From contig NZ_LXVY01000013.1 in assembly GCF_001650735.1 (NCBI RefSeq), positions 1 to 41,147 of the forward strand: a DNA stretch of 41,147 nucleotides, in the 5' to 3' direction. Under the pieces are notes generated by a model that did no database searches, had not been told where the DNA came from, and worked only from the letters and a program-made list of their open reading frames with translations. Shown here in pieces: positions 16,495 through 24,523 of the stretch. The stretch comes from Sphingomonas sp. TDK1 (lineage in GTDB: Bacteria; Pseudomonadota; Alphaproteobacteria; Sphingomonadales; Sphingomonadaceae). Position numbers and translations under genes: made by a program. Each line of letters begins with the position of its first letter. Position 1 is the stretch's first letter.

Positions 16495-17511
16495 TCACAA
16501 CACGCAGCAGTTGCGCTTGCGCCAGACGAGGTAGCCCATGTCCTCGCCACCGGCCGGGAAGGCGCGACCTGCCTCGGGCGGCATCGTCGACGCGCCGATC
16601 GCGGAGCAGGCGAACCGACCGCTGACCGTCGGGATCGGGTTGACCATCTGGAAGCGGTATTGCTGCTTCCGCATGATCGGCATGAGGTACTTCTTGCAGA
16701 GCCCTTCCGAGCCCATCGTCCCCCACGCGAGACCCTCGCGGTGCATCTTGTAGGCGAACCGCGAGAGCGCGAGCCGCGACGACTGGACGTGGCCGATGGA
16801 GGCCGGGACGTTGCCGTTCAGCGGGTACATCGGCCCCTGACAGCCCGCGCACCAGAACAGCGAGTCCAGCGGCAGGTTGGCGGTGCCGGCGACGCAGTCG
16901 CCCGCGCACGCCGCCTGCGCGATCGGGTTGGCGAAGACGATCGCCTCCGGATTGATGATCGCGGTCAGCGAGTCATCCTGCCAGAGGGGGTCGACCTCCG
17001 TCATGTAGGCGATGTCGAACGACGCCTGCTCGAAGCAGACGAAGTCGGTCAGGATCTCCATCCAGTAGAGCAGCGGGTAGACGTACCAGTGGATGTGCCA
17101 CTTGGCGGTGCTCTGGGAGCGTCCCCCGACCATCGATGGCCCGGCGAGGTAGCCTTGGCCGATGTCGAAGCCCGGGGCGATCCTCATCCCGCCCAGGTTC
17201 GAGAAACACCACGGCTTCATCGTCACGTCCGCGAGGCGCGCGGGCTCCCAGAACCCGACCGAGATGCCGATGCGAGGGAGCGGGTCGGCGCAGGCGCAGA
17301 TCGGAGACGCCGGGTTCTTCGGATCGGGGCGGTTCCCCGGCCAGATCTTCGCGCCTCCGATCGAGAGCGGGAACAGGCAGCTCCAGCAGACGTCCGTTAT
17401 CGGATTCACGAATTTGCCGGTGCAGGTCGGCGCCGCCTCGGCACGAGGCGTCAGCGCGACCGTCACCAGCAGCAGTCCCAGGACGCCCAACAGGGCACGA
17501 AGCCAGCGCAT
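16495..17511 (-). CDS. traU: TraU, conjugal DNA transfer/pilus assembly protein
   Basis: A 338-residue periplasmic, Cys-rich protein needed mainly for DNA transfer in F. The signal peptide (RWLRALLGVLGLLLVTVALT...AEA) is followed by family motifs CTGKFVNPITDVCWSCLFPL, ICACADPLPRIGISVGFWEP, YVYPLLYWMEILTDF, LFWCAGCQGPMYPLNG and a C-terminal NCCVL. The ATG at 17511 overlaps the stop of the preceding small gene by one base. A longer in-frame version to 17772 lies over that gene and is rejected. Confidence 0.94.
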   Translation of the reverse strand: MRWLRALLGVLGLLLVTVALTPRAEAAPTCTGKFVNPITDVCWSCLFPLSIGGAKIWPGNRPDPKNPASPICACADPLPRIGISVGFWEPARLADVTMKPWCFSNLGGMRIAPGFDIGQGYLAGPSMVGGRSQSTAKWHIHWYVYPLLYWMEILTDFVCFEQASFDIAYMTEVDPLWQDDSLTAIINPEAIVFANPIAQAACAGDCVAGTANLPLDSLFWCAGCQGPMYPLNGNVPASIGHVQSSRLALSRFAYKMHREGLAWGTMGSEGLCKKYLMPIMRKQQYRFQMVNPIPTVSGRFACSAIGASTMPPEAGRAFPAGGEDMGYLVWRKRNCCVL

Positions 17512-17780
17512 CAGCCCGGCTCCCCTGCCCGCTCGAGGAACGCGTTGTCGGCCGCGTTCTTCCGGCGGAGGTATAGGCAGGTGTAGAGGCCCGCGCCGAC
17601 GAGCAGCGCGGCCGCCAAGCACGGAGCGGCGCGGCCGATCGCCGCGTGGATCTGCGGGAAAAAGCCGACCATCAGCGCAACCGATAGACACAGCCCCTGC
17701 CAGGTGCGGCGCATCCGGCAGAGCGCGCGCGTCTCCGGCGCAGCCATGGGCGTCCGGAGGAGGTCCAGCCACAGAGGCAT
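17511..17780 (-). CDS. Small membrane protein in tra operon, 89 residues
   Basis: Two hydrophobic segments (GLCLSVALMVGFFPQIHAAI about 28-47; APCLAAALLVGAGLYTCLYL about 52-71) flanked by basic residues. It sits between traW and traU, overlapping both by one base, so it is co-translated with them. No known family is recognised; it is not a standard F gene, though many sphingomonad-type operons hold small extra frames. Possible accessory pilus-assembly membrane factor. Confidence 0.65.
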   Translation of the reverse strand: MPLWLDLLRTPMAAPETRALCRMRRTWQGLCLSVALMVGFFPQIHAAIGRAAPCLAAALLVGAGLYTCLYLRRKNAADNAFLERAGEPG

Positions 17781-18454
17781 CAGCTCTTCGCTCCCGGCTT
17801 GAGGACGGTTTCGGAGACGTGCAGCAGCTTGCCCGCCTGGACGACGACCGCCGGCGTGTGGCGGATGCCGAACTTGCCGGTCAGGCGACCTTCCTGGTCG
17901 AAGAAGAACCGGCGCTTGCGCGAGGTCATGGACTCGATCGGCGACCCGCTGACGAAGATGATCTTGGCGTTGAGCTCGGTGTACCGTTTCGTGGCCCAGT
18001 CGACCTGCGCGGCGTCGTCGCCGTCCACGAAAACGAGACTCTGGCGCATCGAGACGAAATCGAGCGGGTTGATCCGCTGACCCGCCGCCGCGATCAGCTG
18101 ACCCTTGTGATCGCGGATCTCGCGTTCGAGCGTGATGGTCGGGTCATAGTCCCAGGTCCTCGGCTCTTCGGCCGCGGTGATGCCGCCGACGGCGGCCGGA
18201 CGCCGCACCTTCGCCTCCACCCGCTTGGCGAACGTCGCATTGACGCGGTCCATCTCGCCCGACGCCTGCGCCCGCTGAAGGCGCGCCTCGATCGTGGTGA
18301 GGAGATCGGCCTCGGCGATCGGGAACGTCTGCCCGAGCTGCCCGAAGTCACGGGCTTGGCCGGGCACCGCGCCGACCAGCAGAAACGCCGCCGCAAAGAG
18401 CAGCCCACCTCCCAAGCCGGTGCCGCCGAGGTACAAGAGCGTCGCTCGCTTCAT
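17780..18454 (-). CDS. traW: TraW, pilus assembly protein
   Basis: A 224-residue periplasmic protein. The signal segment is KRATLLYLGGTGLGGG...GQARDFG. The mature part begins RDFGQLGQTFPIAEADLL, the TraW hallmark, and the C-terminal half holds the conserved TWDYDPTITLEREIRDHKG, QRINPLDF, LVFVDGDDAAQ and KFGIRHTPAVV. The latter resembles a thioredoxin-like TraW/TrbC module. The ATG at 18454 overlaps the peptidase stop as ATGA. TraW interacts with TrbC in F. Confidence 0.92.
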   Translation of the reverse strand: MKRATLLYLGGTGLGGGLLFAAAFLLVGAVPGQARDFGQLGQTFPIAEADLLTTIEARLQRAQASGEMDRVNATFAKRVEAKVRRPAAVGGITAAEEPRTWDYDPTITLEREIRDHKGQLIAAAGQRINPLDFVSMRQSLVFVDGDDAAQVDWATKRYTELNAKIIFVSGSPIESMTSRKRRFFFDQEGRLTGKFGIRHTPAVVVQAGKLLHVSETVLKPGAKS

Positions 18455-18984
18455 AGGATCGCCTCGCCGGTGCCGACGATCTGGCGCTGACACGCGAACC
18501 CGATGGCCGCGTACCTGGAGTCGAAACCGTCCTTGTGCGGCGTCCCGACATAGTAGCAGCCCGACGGGATCACCCCGCTCGGTCCGATCGCCAGCGGCTC
18601 ACCCGCCTTGGTAAAGGGCTTGGTGTACGCGACGACCCGGTGGTTGACCGTGACCAGCCTGCCCCAGTGCCGGACCGTATCCCCGGGCATCCCGTAGACG
18701 ATCTTGCCGAACATCTCCGGCTTGGAGCCGAAATGCCGGCGAACGAGGTCGCTCTTGGGAGGCAGGAAGAAGACGTACTCGCCGCGCGTCGGCACCTGGT
18801 TCTTGTGGATGACGAACGCCCAGTTCGGCAGCGAGTCCGTGGTGTTGATCAGGAGGGCGTGCTTGTCGCGCCAGTCGCCGACCGCACCGAGGATGACGCT
18901 GCCGGCGACGAACGCGCCGAACAGACCCCAGCGCAGCTTGCGGCCGCTGGCCCGGGGCGCGAGGTCACTGACCGCCGTTGCCAT
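18451..18984 (-). CDS. traF: TraF-type signal peptidase (S26 family)
   Basis: A 177-residue membrane-anchored serine peptidase of the conjugation type (RP4 TraF/LepB-like), likely to process the pilin or other exported Tra proteins. One transmembrane helix (WGLFGAFVAGSVILGAV, about 19-35) anchors it. The catalytic Ser51 lies in TTDSLPNWAFVI, and Lys94 lies in FGKIVYGMPGD. The box SGVIPSGCYYVGTPHKDGFDSRY is typical of S26 enzymes. It overlaps trbI upstream by 20 bases. A different protein from the thioredoxin-like TraF at 12388-13212, although both share the name. Confidence 0.9.
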   Translation of the reverse strand: MATAVSDLAPRASGRKLRWGLFGAFVAGSVILGAVGDWRDKHALLINTTDSLPNWAFVIHKNQVPTRGEYVFFLPPKSDLVRRHFGSKPEMFGKIVYGMPGDTVRHWGRLVTVNHRVVAYTKPFTKAGEPLAIGPSGVIPSGCYYVGTPHKDGFDSRYAAIGFACQRQIVGTGEAIL

Positions 18985-19657
18985 TGGGACCTCCGAAGGT
19001 CGAAGTCATCGCCGCGGGCACGCCCGAGGGCACGCCCTGCACAGCCGATGGCATCTGCATCGGCTGCTGCCCGCCGGCGACAGGTGGCGCCGCCGACATC
19101 GGATCGATCGTCGCGCCGGCACCGGCCATCGCGGGCGGGACGGCATAGGCGTGCGGAACCGCCGCCGCGGCCGGGGCGAGCTGCTGCTGAAGCTGCTGCA
19201 TCTCCTGCGCGCTCGCCGGACGCGGCTGGTGAACGCCACTGGCATAGACCGCCCTCTTCAGGCTGTCGGTGATGTCCGGCACGTTCTCGGTGAGCACCGC
19301 CTCGCCGACGAGGACCACCTGACCGTTGGCGCTGCGCCGCTGGATCTCGTGCTTGAGCGACGACATGAAGGTCCGCATCTCGGCTTCGACCTGCGCGGGT
19401 GGCGACGCGGCGCGGGCCTGGGCCGTCACATACTCGCCGACGATGCTGGAGAGGCTCGCCTTGACGATATGTTCCTCGCGCGGCGCGACGAGCGCCTTCG
19501 TCACCCACATCGACCAGATCAGCGCGATCACGAGAGCTGCGCCCAAGACGAGCTGCGCGCGGGTGAACCCGCCGAACCCGCGCTTGGCGCGGACGACCGG
19601 CGCCGGGGCGGCGGAGGTCGCGGGGGAAGGGAGGTCGAGTTCGGGCTGGTCAGCCAT
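18965..19657 (-). CDS. trbI: TrbI, type-F conjugative transfer protein
   Basis: A 230-residue inner-membrane protein that in F affects pilus outgrowth and retraction. One transmembrane helix (AQLVLGAALVIALIWSMWV, about 34-52) is followed by the TrbI core: ALVAPREEHIVKASLSSIVG, VEAEMRTFMSSLKHEI, GQVVLVGEAVLTENVPDITD. The last 70 residues are Pro/Ala/Gly/Met-rich and probably unstructured, longer than in F TrbI. Upstream it overlaps the small membrane gene by eight bases. Confidence 0.88.
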   Translation of the reverse strand: MADQPELDLPSPATSAAPAPVVRAKRGFGGFTRAQLVLGAALVIALIWSMWVTKALVAPREEHIVKASLSSIVGEYVTAQARAASPPAQVEAEMRTFMSSLKHEIQRRSANGQVVLVGEAVLTENVPDITDSLKRAVYASGVHQPRPASAQEMQQLQQQLAPAAAAVPHAYAVPPAMAGAGATIDPMSAAPPVAGGQQPMQMPSAVQGVPSGVPAAMTSTFGGPNGNGGQ

Positions 19658-20009
19658 TGGCCTTGCTCCGCTTGGGGTCGCGCGAGGGGAGGATGCTGTG
19701 GCGGCGGAAGAAGATGACCGCGGCCGACAGAGCCAGGTGCGCGACGATGAGGACGTGCTTGAAGGAGGCGATACGCGCCGCGTCGGCCGCGACGTACCGG
19801 CTCGCCATGTTGTTGAGCTGGTGCATCATTCCGTCGACCGAGAGACCGCCGATCGCGAGGAAGAACAGGACGAACAGCCCCCAGGTGATCAGGAGCGTGG
19901 TCGCCAGGAACCCCGCCATGTGCAGGTAGAAGTAGAGGAGGAAGCCGACGTCGACCTTTGGCCGGGAAGCCGTCGTCGCGCCGTCGAGATCTGCCGGGAT
20001 CGTCGCCAT
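19650..20009 (-). CDS. Small membrane protein between traC and trbI, 119 residues
   Basis: Two transmembrane helices (FYLHMAGFLATTLLITWGLF about 27-50 and VLIVAHLALSAAVIFF about 87-103) separated by a stretch containing MMHQLNNMASRYVAADAARI. No known family is recognised. The ATG at 20009 has GGAG eight bases upstream; a GTG at 20018 overlapping the traC stop is possible. Position suggests a role with TraC at the inner membrane, but this is inferred only from context. Confidence 0.65.
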   Translation of the reverse strand: MATIPADLDGATTASRPKVDVGFLLYFYLHMAGFLATTLLITWGLFVLFFLAIGGLSVDGMMHQLNNMASRYVAADAARIASFKHVLIVAHLALSAAVIFFRRHSILPSRDPKRSKANG

Positions 20010-20014
20010 GGAGA

Positions 20015-22606
20015 TCACTCCGCCGCGATGGCGGCCGGTTCATCGGCAGGCATCGCCCATTTCTCGGGGTTGTCGGGGTAGGCAATCCGCTCGATTGCCT
20101 GGTCCATCGTGAGGCCTTGCGCCACCAGCGCCTCGATCGCCGCGAACGTGCGCGGGCTCGACGAGAACAGCGCGGCCGAGAAGGGATCGAGGACGAGCCG
20201 GCCGACCGCCAGCGTCTCCGGCCCCTTGATCATGATGTCCGAATATTCGAAGCCGTTGCGCTTGAGCGAGCGCAGCAGCGCATCCGTATAGTCGTCCATC
20301 TCGAAGCGATCGTGCTTCTTGAAATCGGCGATGGTCTCCGGCTTCTGCTGCAGGATCACGAACCAGTCGCTGTTCTCCAGCGCCGCGATGCTGCCCGCCG
20401 ACTTGTAATAGTCGTTGAGCGACTGGGTGGCAGTGACGAGCGACGCGCCATACTTGCGGCAGGTACGGGCATAGGTCTCGATGAAGTCGGCCATCGCGCC
20501 GCCGCGCAGCATCTGCCACGCCTCGTCGAGGAGCAGTGCCTTGGGGATCGAGCGATCGACCTTGCGCATCATCTGCTGCGACATGAACATGATCGCCGTC
20601 AGGACGACGCTGCGCAGTTCCTCGCGCGAGGACAGGTCCGACAGCTCGAATACCGTGAGCTGCGCCTGCAGCTCGAAGGACACCTCGCCCTTGAAGAACT
20701 TGCCGTAGGTGCCCGCGCTCGAGAACGGCATCATCGCGATGGCGAGATGCGAGGCCAGCTCGTTGCCCGTCTCGTTCAGCGCGGCGATCACGTCGTCGAT
20801 CGAGCCGTTCCGCCCCTTCGCTTCCCAGACCCGGTTGACCGCGCCGTCGATCAGGCCGCGCTCTGTGTCGGTAAGCCGGTCGATGTGGCGGGACATCTGG
20901 TTCACGATCGCCTTGAGCATCGCCATGCAGTCGAGGAGGTAGTCCTCGTCTTCAGCCGCCTGACGCTCGTCGATCATCGAGAACGGGTTGAGGCAGAAGC
21001 CCGAGCTCATCGTGAACTCGACAAAGGCCCCGCCCTGGAGCTTGGCCGAGTGCTCGAAGCTGCGGCCGTCGTCGATTACCACCACCTTGGAGCCGGCGCC
21101 GCACAGGGAGGCGCAAAGCTCCTGCAGGGCGACCGACTTGCCGCTGCCGCTCTTCCCGAACACGGCGACGTTGTGGTTGCCGGCGGCGTTCTCGAACGGG
21201 CTCCAGAAGAACGGTTGCCCGCGCCGGCCGATCAGCAGCAGGTGCGGCGTGTGGCCGCCCAGATACTCGCCCTGGATCGGCGCGAGGTTGGCCGCGGTCG
21301 TGCTCAGCATCGTCCGCATGCGCTTCATGCGCTCGAGGTCCTTGGAGAGCCCGTTCGCCATCGTCATCGGCATGGCGCAGAGCAGCCCCATGACCTGCAG
21401 GTAGCGATCGTCGAGGAGGTCCCAGCCCGCTGCCCGGTACACCGACTTCAGGATGCGCTCGTTCGAGTCACCCTTCCCCTTCGGCGAGAAGGAAGTGACG
21501 CTGTAGAACAAGCGCACCAGCTTGCGACCCTGCCGGATCTCGTCGTTGACGAACTTCCACTCCTGCGACTGATCGCGGAGCTGGGGCAAGAAGCGAGCGG
21601 ACTTCGAATCCGCGAGGCTCGTCGTCCGCATGAACTTGTAGCTGGCCTTGTTGGTCGCGGCCTGCGGGTCGGGGAAGTCGAGGCACAGGTTCGTCGACAC
21701 CGGGCACGGCATGCGCAGCTTGTCCGCGAACATATCGCCGATCAGGCGCGCGCAGTCCCAGGGCGCCCAGCGCTGAGGAAGGTTCCGAACCGAGAAGGAC
21801 CGGACGTCGAAGACGTCGGGATAGATCTCGCCGATCTCCGGCGCGCCGTCGACCTCCTTGCCGGTCGGCCGGAACCGCTCGGTGCGCAGCAGGATGCGGT
21901 CGGGATCGATCTTCATCTCGATGTCGCGCCGCACCGCCTGGTCGGAGATCGGATCGAGGGGGTTGTAGCTGACCACGTCCTCGCCGGCCGCGGTGGTCGG
22001 CGACGTGATGTCGTCGATCCAGCCGATCAGCGCGACCGGATCCATCTTGCGCGCGGAGACGCCGATCGACCCGAGAACCGAGATGAGGCCTTCCATCACG
22101 GCCACGATCTCCTCGTTCGACACGCTCGAATTTTCGGGCGTCGAGTAGGAGATCGCTACGCGGTGGTTGCGAAGGCAGAACGGCGCGTCCGCCGAGAGCG
22201 AGTTCCAGACGCCGTCGGTCAGGAAGTCGACGCGGTGCTTCGCCATGCGCTCGTACACGCCGCTCGCGGAGTAGCGCGGCAAATACCACTTCGAGAGGCG
22301 CTCGCTGATACGCGGGCTCATCCAGTCGTGGAACTGCAGGCACCCCGGCGCCGGGATGCCTTCCGAGAGGAACTGCGTCAGGATCTCGCCTGTCCGCTCG
22401 TCCGCCCCGACCAGCGGCGACACCTCGATCACGAAACCGCGGGACGCCGAGTTGTAGAAGATGCCCGTCTTCGGATCGTAGCTGCGGTAGGGCAGCCAGT
22501 GCGCGAGCATGGGCACCGCCAGGTCGGGCCGCTGCGCGTCGGGACGCTTGCTGTCTCCGAAGACGCCGGAGAGCAGGTTGTCGAAGAAGCCGGGCTTTTC
22601 GCTCAT
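20015..22606 (-). CDS. traC: TraC, VirB4-like ATPase of the F-type secretion system
   Basis: An 863-residue cytoplasmic ATPase that drives pilus assembly. The start is MSEKPGFFDNLLSGVFGD (ATG at 22606). The N-terminal TraC_F_IV domain (about 25-280) contains LAHWLPYRSYDPKTGIF and FLSEGIPAPGCLQFHDW. The motor domain has Walker A GKSGSGKS (484-491) and a Walker B LLLDEAW (D694, E695) followed by TATQSLNDYY. The length is normal for TraC. A 40-residue upstream extension in frame overlaps traV and is a shadow. Confidence 0.95.
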   Translation of the reverse strand: MSEKPGFFDNLLSGVFGDSKRPDAQRPDLAVPMLAHWLPYRSYDPKTGIFYNSASRGFVIEVSPLVGADERTGEILTQFLSEGIPAPGCLQFHDWMSPRISERLSKWYLPRYSASGVYERMAKHRVDFLTDGVWNSLSADAPFCLRNHRVAISYSTPENSSVSNEEIVAVMEGLISVLGSIGVSARKMDPVALIGWIDDITSPTTAAGEDVVSYNPLDPISDQAVRRDIEMKIDPDRILLRTERFRPTGKEVDGAPEIGEIYPDVFDVRSFSVRNLPQRWAPWDCARLIGDMFADKLRMPCPVSTNLCLDFPDPQAATNKASYKFMRTTSLADSKSARFLPQLRDQSQEWKFVNDEIRQGRKLVRLFYSVTSFSPKGKGDSNERILKSVYRAAGWDLLDDRYLQVMGLLCAMPMTMANGLSKDLERMKRMRTMLSTTAANLAPIQGEYLGGHTPHLLLIGRRGQPFFWSPFENAAGNHNVAVFGKSGSGKSVALQELCASLCGAGSKVVVIDDGRSFEHSAKLQGGAFVEFTMSSGFCLNPFSMIDERQAAEDEDYLLDCMAMLKAIVNQMSRHIDRLTDTERGLIDGAVNRVWEAKGRNGSIDDVIAALNETGNELASHLAIAMMPFSSAGTYGKFFKGEVSFELQAQLTVFELSDLSSREELRSVVLTAIMFMSQQMMRKVDRSIPKALLLDEAWQMLRGGAMADFIETYARTCRKYGASLVTATQSLNDYYKSAGSIAALENSDWFVILQQKPETIADFKKHDRFEMDDYTDALLRSLKRNGFEYSDIMIKGPETLAVGRLVLDPFSAALFSSSPRTFAAIEALVAQGLTMDQAIERIAYPDNPEKWAMPADEPAAIAAE

Positions 22607-22607
22607 C

Positions 22608-23648
22608 TCACTTGTCCTCCGGAACCGACGCGGGGAAGCTCGCGGCGCGGATGGTCGGGCTGGCCAGGCTCTTGAGCCCGGCCGCTGGGTCCGCGGCGCC
22701 AGCGCTGCGCGCCGTCTCCCCGACATGCTGCTGCGCGGTGCGGTACGCCTCGCTCGCCTTCACGCGCTCCACAGCCGCGGCCCCGACCGTGGTCTTGGGC
22801 GCAGCGGCGAGTGGGGCCTGCTGCCCGGTCGCCGCGGCGGCCGAGCCGCGATGGACGGTCACGCCACCCTGGCTGGCGACCTGAAATGGCTTGGGAGCAG
22901 CCTCAGCGCGGGCGGCGACCGGGGCTGGCGCGCTCGCCAGCGGCCGGACGACGGGGACCGACGACGACGTGCGCGTGCCCGACACGGGCGCCCGCCGCCT
23001 GCCCTGCTGGCCGAGACGGGTCTGGACGTCAGCCTTGATCGCCTCGACCGGGTCCGGCTTGCGCGCGCGGGCGGCCGCGACCACCGCAGGGTCGGGCAGG
23101 TTGGGATCGATCGCCGCGACGTCGAGATAGCCGGGCGCGTCACGATCGACGGCGTCGGCCAGGCTCACTTCCGTCGCGCGCGCCGCAGGGTTCCGGTCGG
23201 GGATCGGCGTCGCGTCGGCGAGCGCCTGTGCCTGCCATTCCGACTGGACGACGGTGTGGACCGCGGTCGCCTCATGCAGCCTGCCGCGATCGTCGATGTA
23301 GGGCTGGAAGACGACGCGCAGGACCTTCTCGCGGGTTCGCGACGCCGCGGCAGCGCTCCGGTCCGCCATCGGCGCCGGCGTCGTCATCGCGGTCCGCATC
23401 GCGCGGGGCTGCGGGGCGGGCGCCTGGTACGGACCCGCCGGGATCACCGTGTCGCCCGCGTCGCCCGAGATCATCGCCAGCGCGCGATCGTCGATCGTCG
23501 AGGACGGCGCGCAGATGCCGTCCGGCGCCTGGCACGAGAAGCTCCCCTTCACGTTGCCGCCGAGGGTGGCGCAGCCATTGAGGGCGGCGAGCGCAGCGAG
23601 GCTCACAGCGGCGAGGGCGACCTGACGGCCGTGGCGACGCCCGCTCAC
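22608..23648 (-). CDS. traV: TraV, outer-membrane lipoprotein
   Basis: A 346-residue lipoprotein of the secretion channel (VirB7-like role with TraK and TraB). The signal sequence ends in the lipobox LNGC with the acylated Cys at 26. The mature N-terminus (GNVKGSFSCQAPDGICAPSS) is the conserved TraV motif with its two cysteines. The rest is Ala/Pro/Arg-rich and much longer than F TraV (about 170 residues). The GTG start at 23648 overlaps the dsbC stop as GTGA; the long in-frame upstream extension is a shadow of dsbC. Confidence 0.9.
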   Translation of the reverse strand: MSGRRHGRQVALAAVSLAALAALNGCATLGGNVKGSFSCQAPDGICAPSSTIDDRALAMISGDAGDTVIPAGPYQAPAPQPRAMRTAMTTPAPMADRSAAAASRTREKVLRVVFQPYIDDRGRLHEATAVHTVVQSEWQAQALADATPIPDRNPAARATEVSLADAVDRDAPGYLDVAAIDPNLPDPAVVAAARARKPDPVEAIKADVQTRLGQQGRRRAPVSGTRTSSSVPVVRPLASAPAPVAARAEAAPKPFQVASQGGVTVHRGSAAAATGQQAPLAAAPKTTVGAAAVERVKASEAYRTAQQHVGETARSAGAADPAAGLKSLASPTIRAASFPASVPEDK

Positions 23649-24523
23649 GAGCGACCCCCCTTGATCCAGCTCTGCAGGAACTCTTTGGGCCGGTAGCCCT
23701 CGAGCATTGCCCCGTCGGCCCGGACGATCACCGGCGTCCCGCTGAGCCCGTGCTTGTGCGCGAAGGCCTCGTTTGCATCGAGCCCCGAGGTGTTGCAGCT
23801 CGCGCCACCCTTGAAGGGCTCGCCGGCATAGGCCGCGTGGAGCGCCTCTTCGCGGTTCTTGGCGCAGTAGACGCGATCGGCGATGTCGCGACTGCCGAGC
23901 ACCGAGATCGGCCGCTCCACCACCCGGACGTTCATGCCGCGCAGGACGTTGGTGAGCGCGCGGCAATAGCCGCACCGGAAATCCGTGAAGACGGTGACGG
24001 TCTCGCCAGCGGGGTTGCCCCACACGATCGCACCGTCCTTCGGAAGCCCGTCGAGCGAGAGGACAGCAGGTCGGGTCGGTACTGAGGTCTTCTGGACCTT
24101 GCCCGGCGTTGGCGCGATCGCGCCTTCCGCGTCCCCGCCCCCTTCGGCCGCTGCGGCGTTCGCCTTTGCCGCCCCGCCGACCAGCATGTCGGGATTGATC
24201 TCGAGGAGACGCGCCGCGGTCAGGTCCTGGCGCGTCTCCATGTCGTAGACGCGCCCGATGATAAGGTAGCGCGCGCCCGCATCGACGTAGAACAGGTTCG
24301 ACCCGGCCGTGACCTCGCAGAGGCCATGCACCTTCTCGCAGTTGACCTGGCTCAGCTGCGTCTTGGGCAGACGCGTCTTGAGAAGGTTCGTGACTTGAAC
24401 GCTGCTCGGGCTGGCGATCTGGCCGGCGACGGCCATGCTCGCGGCGCCGATCACCGGCACGGCGACGAGCAACGCCGCCACCTTGGTCGGCAGGCGCCGA
24501 CGGAGTCGATCAATTCCGAACAT
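23645..24523 (-). CDS. dsbC: DsbC-type periplasmic thiol:disulfide isomerase
   Basis: A 292-residue periplasmic protein, probably a disulfide isomerase serving the Cys-rich TraN, TraU, TraH and TraV. An N-terminal hydrophobic segment (VAALLVAVPVIGAASMAVAG) exports or anchors it. The DsbC dimerisation domain (about 45-120: YVDAGARYLIIGRVYDMETR, DLTAARLLEINPDML) precedes a low-complexity Ala/Gly linker. The thioredoxin domain carries FTDFRCGYCRAL (CGYC at 184-187) and the cis-Pro loop SGTPVIVRADG. GGAGG lies about six bases before the ATG, which is inside the end of traB (14-base overlap). Confidence 0.92.
   Translation of the reverse strand: MFGIDRLRRRLPTKVAALLVAVPVIGAASMAVAGQIASPSSVQVTNLLKTRLPKTQLSQVNCEKVHGLCEVTAGSNLFYVDAGARYLIIGRVYDMETRQDLTAARLLEINPDMLVGGAAKANAAAAEGGGDAEGAIAPTPGKVQKTSVPTRPAVLSLDGLPKDGAIVWGNPAGETVTVFTDFRCGYCRALTNVLRGMNVRVVERPISVLGSRDIADRVYCAKNREEALHAAYAGEPFKGGASCNTSGLDANEAFAHKHGLSGTPVIVRADGAMLEGYRPKEFLQSWIKGGRS

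Noticed and set aside
19958..22675. Open frame of 905 codons on the plus strand opposite traC
   Set aside because: Shadow of traC. The translation is rich in Arg, His and Val with no domain, while traC shows clear ATPase motifs.
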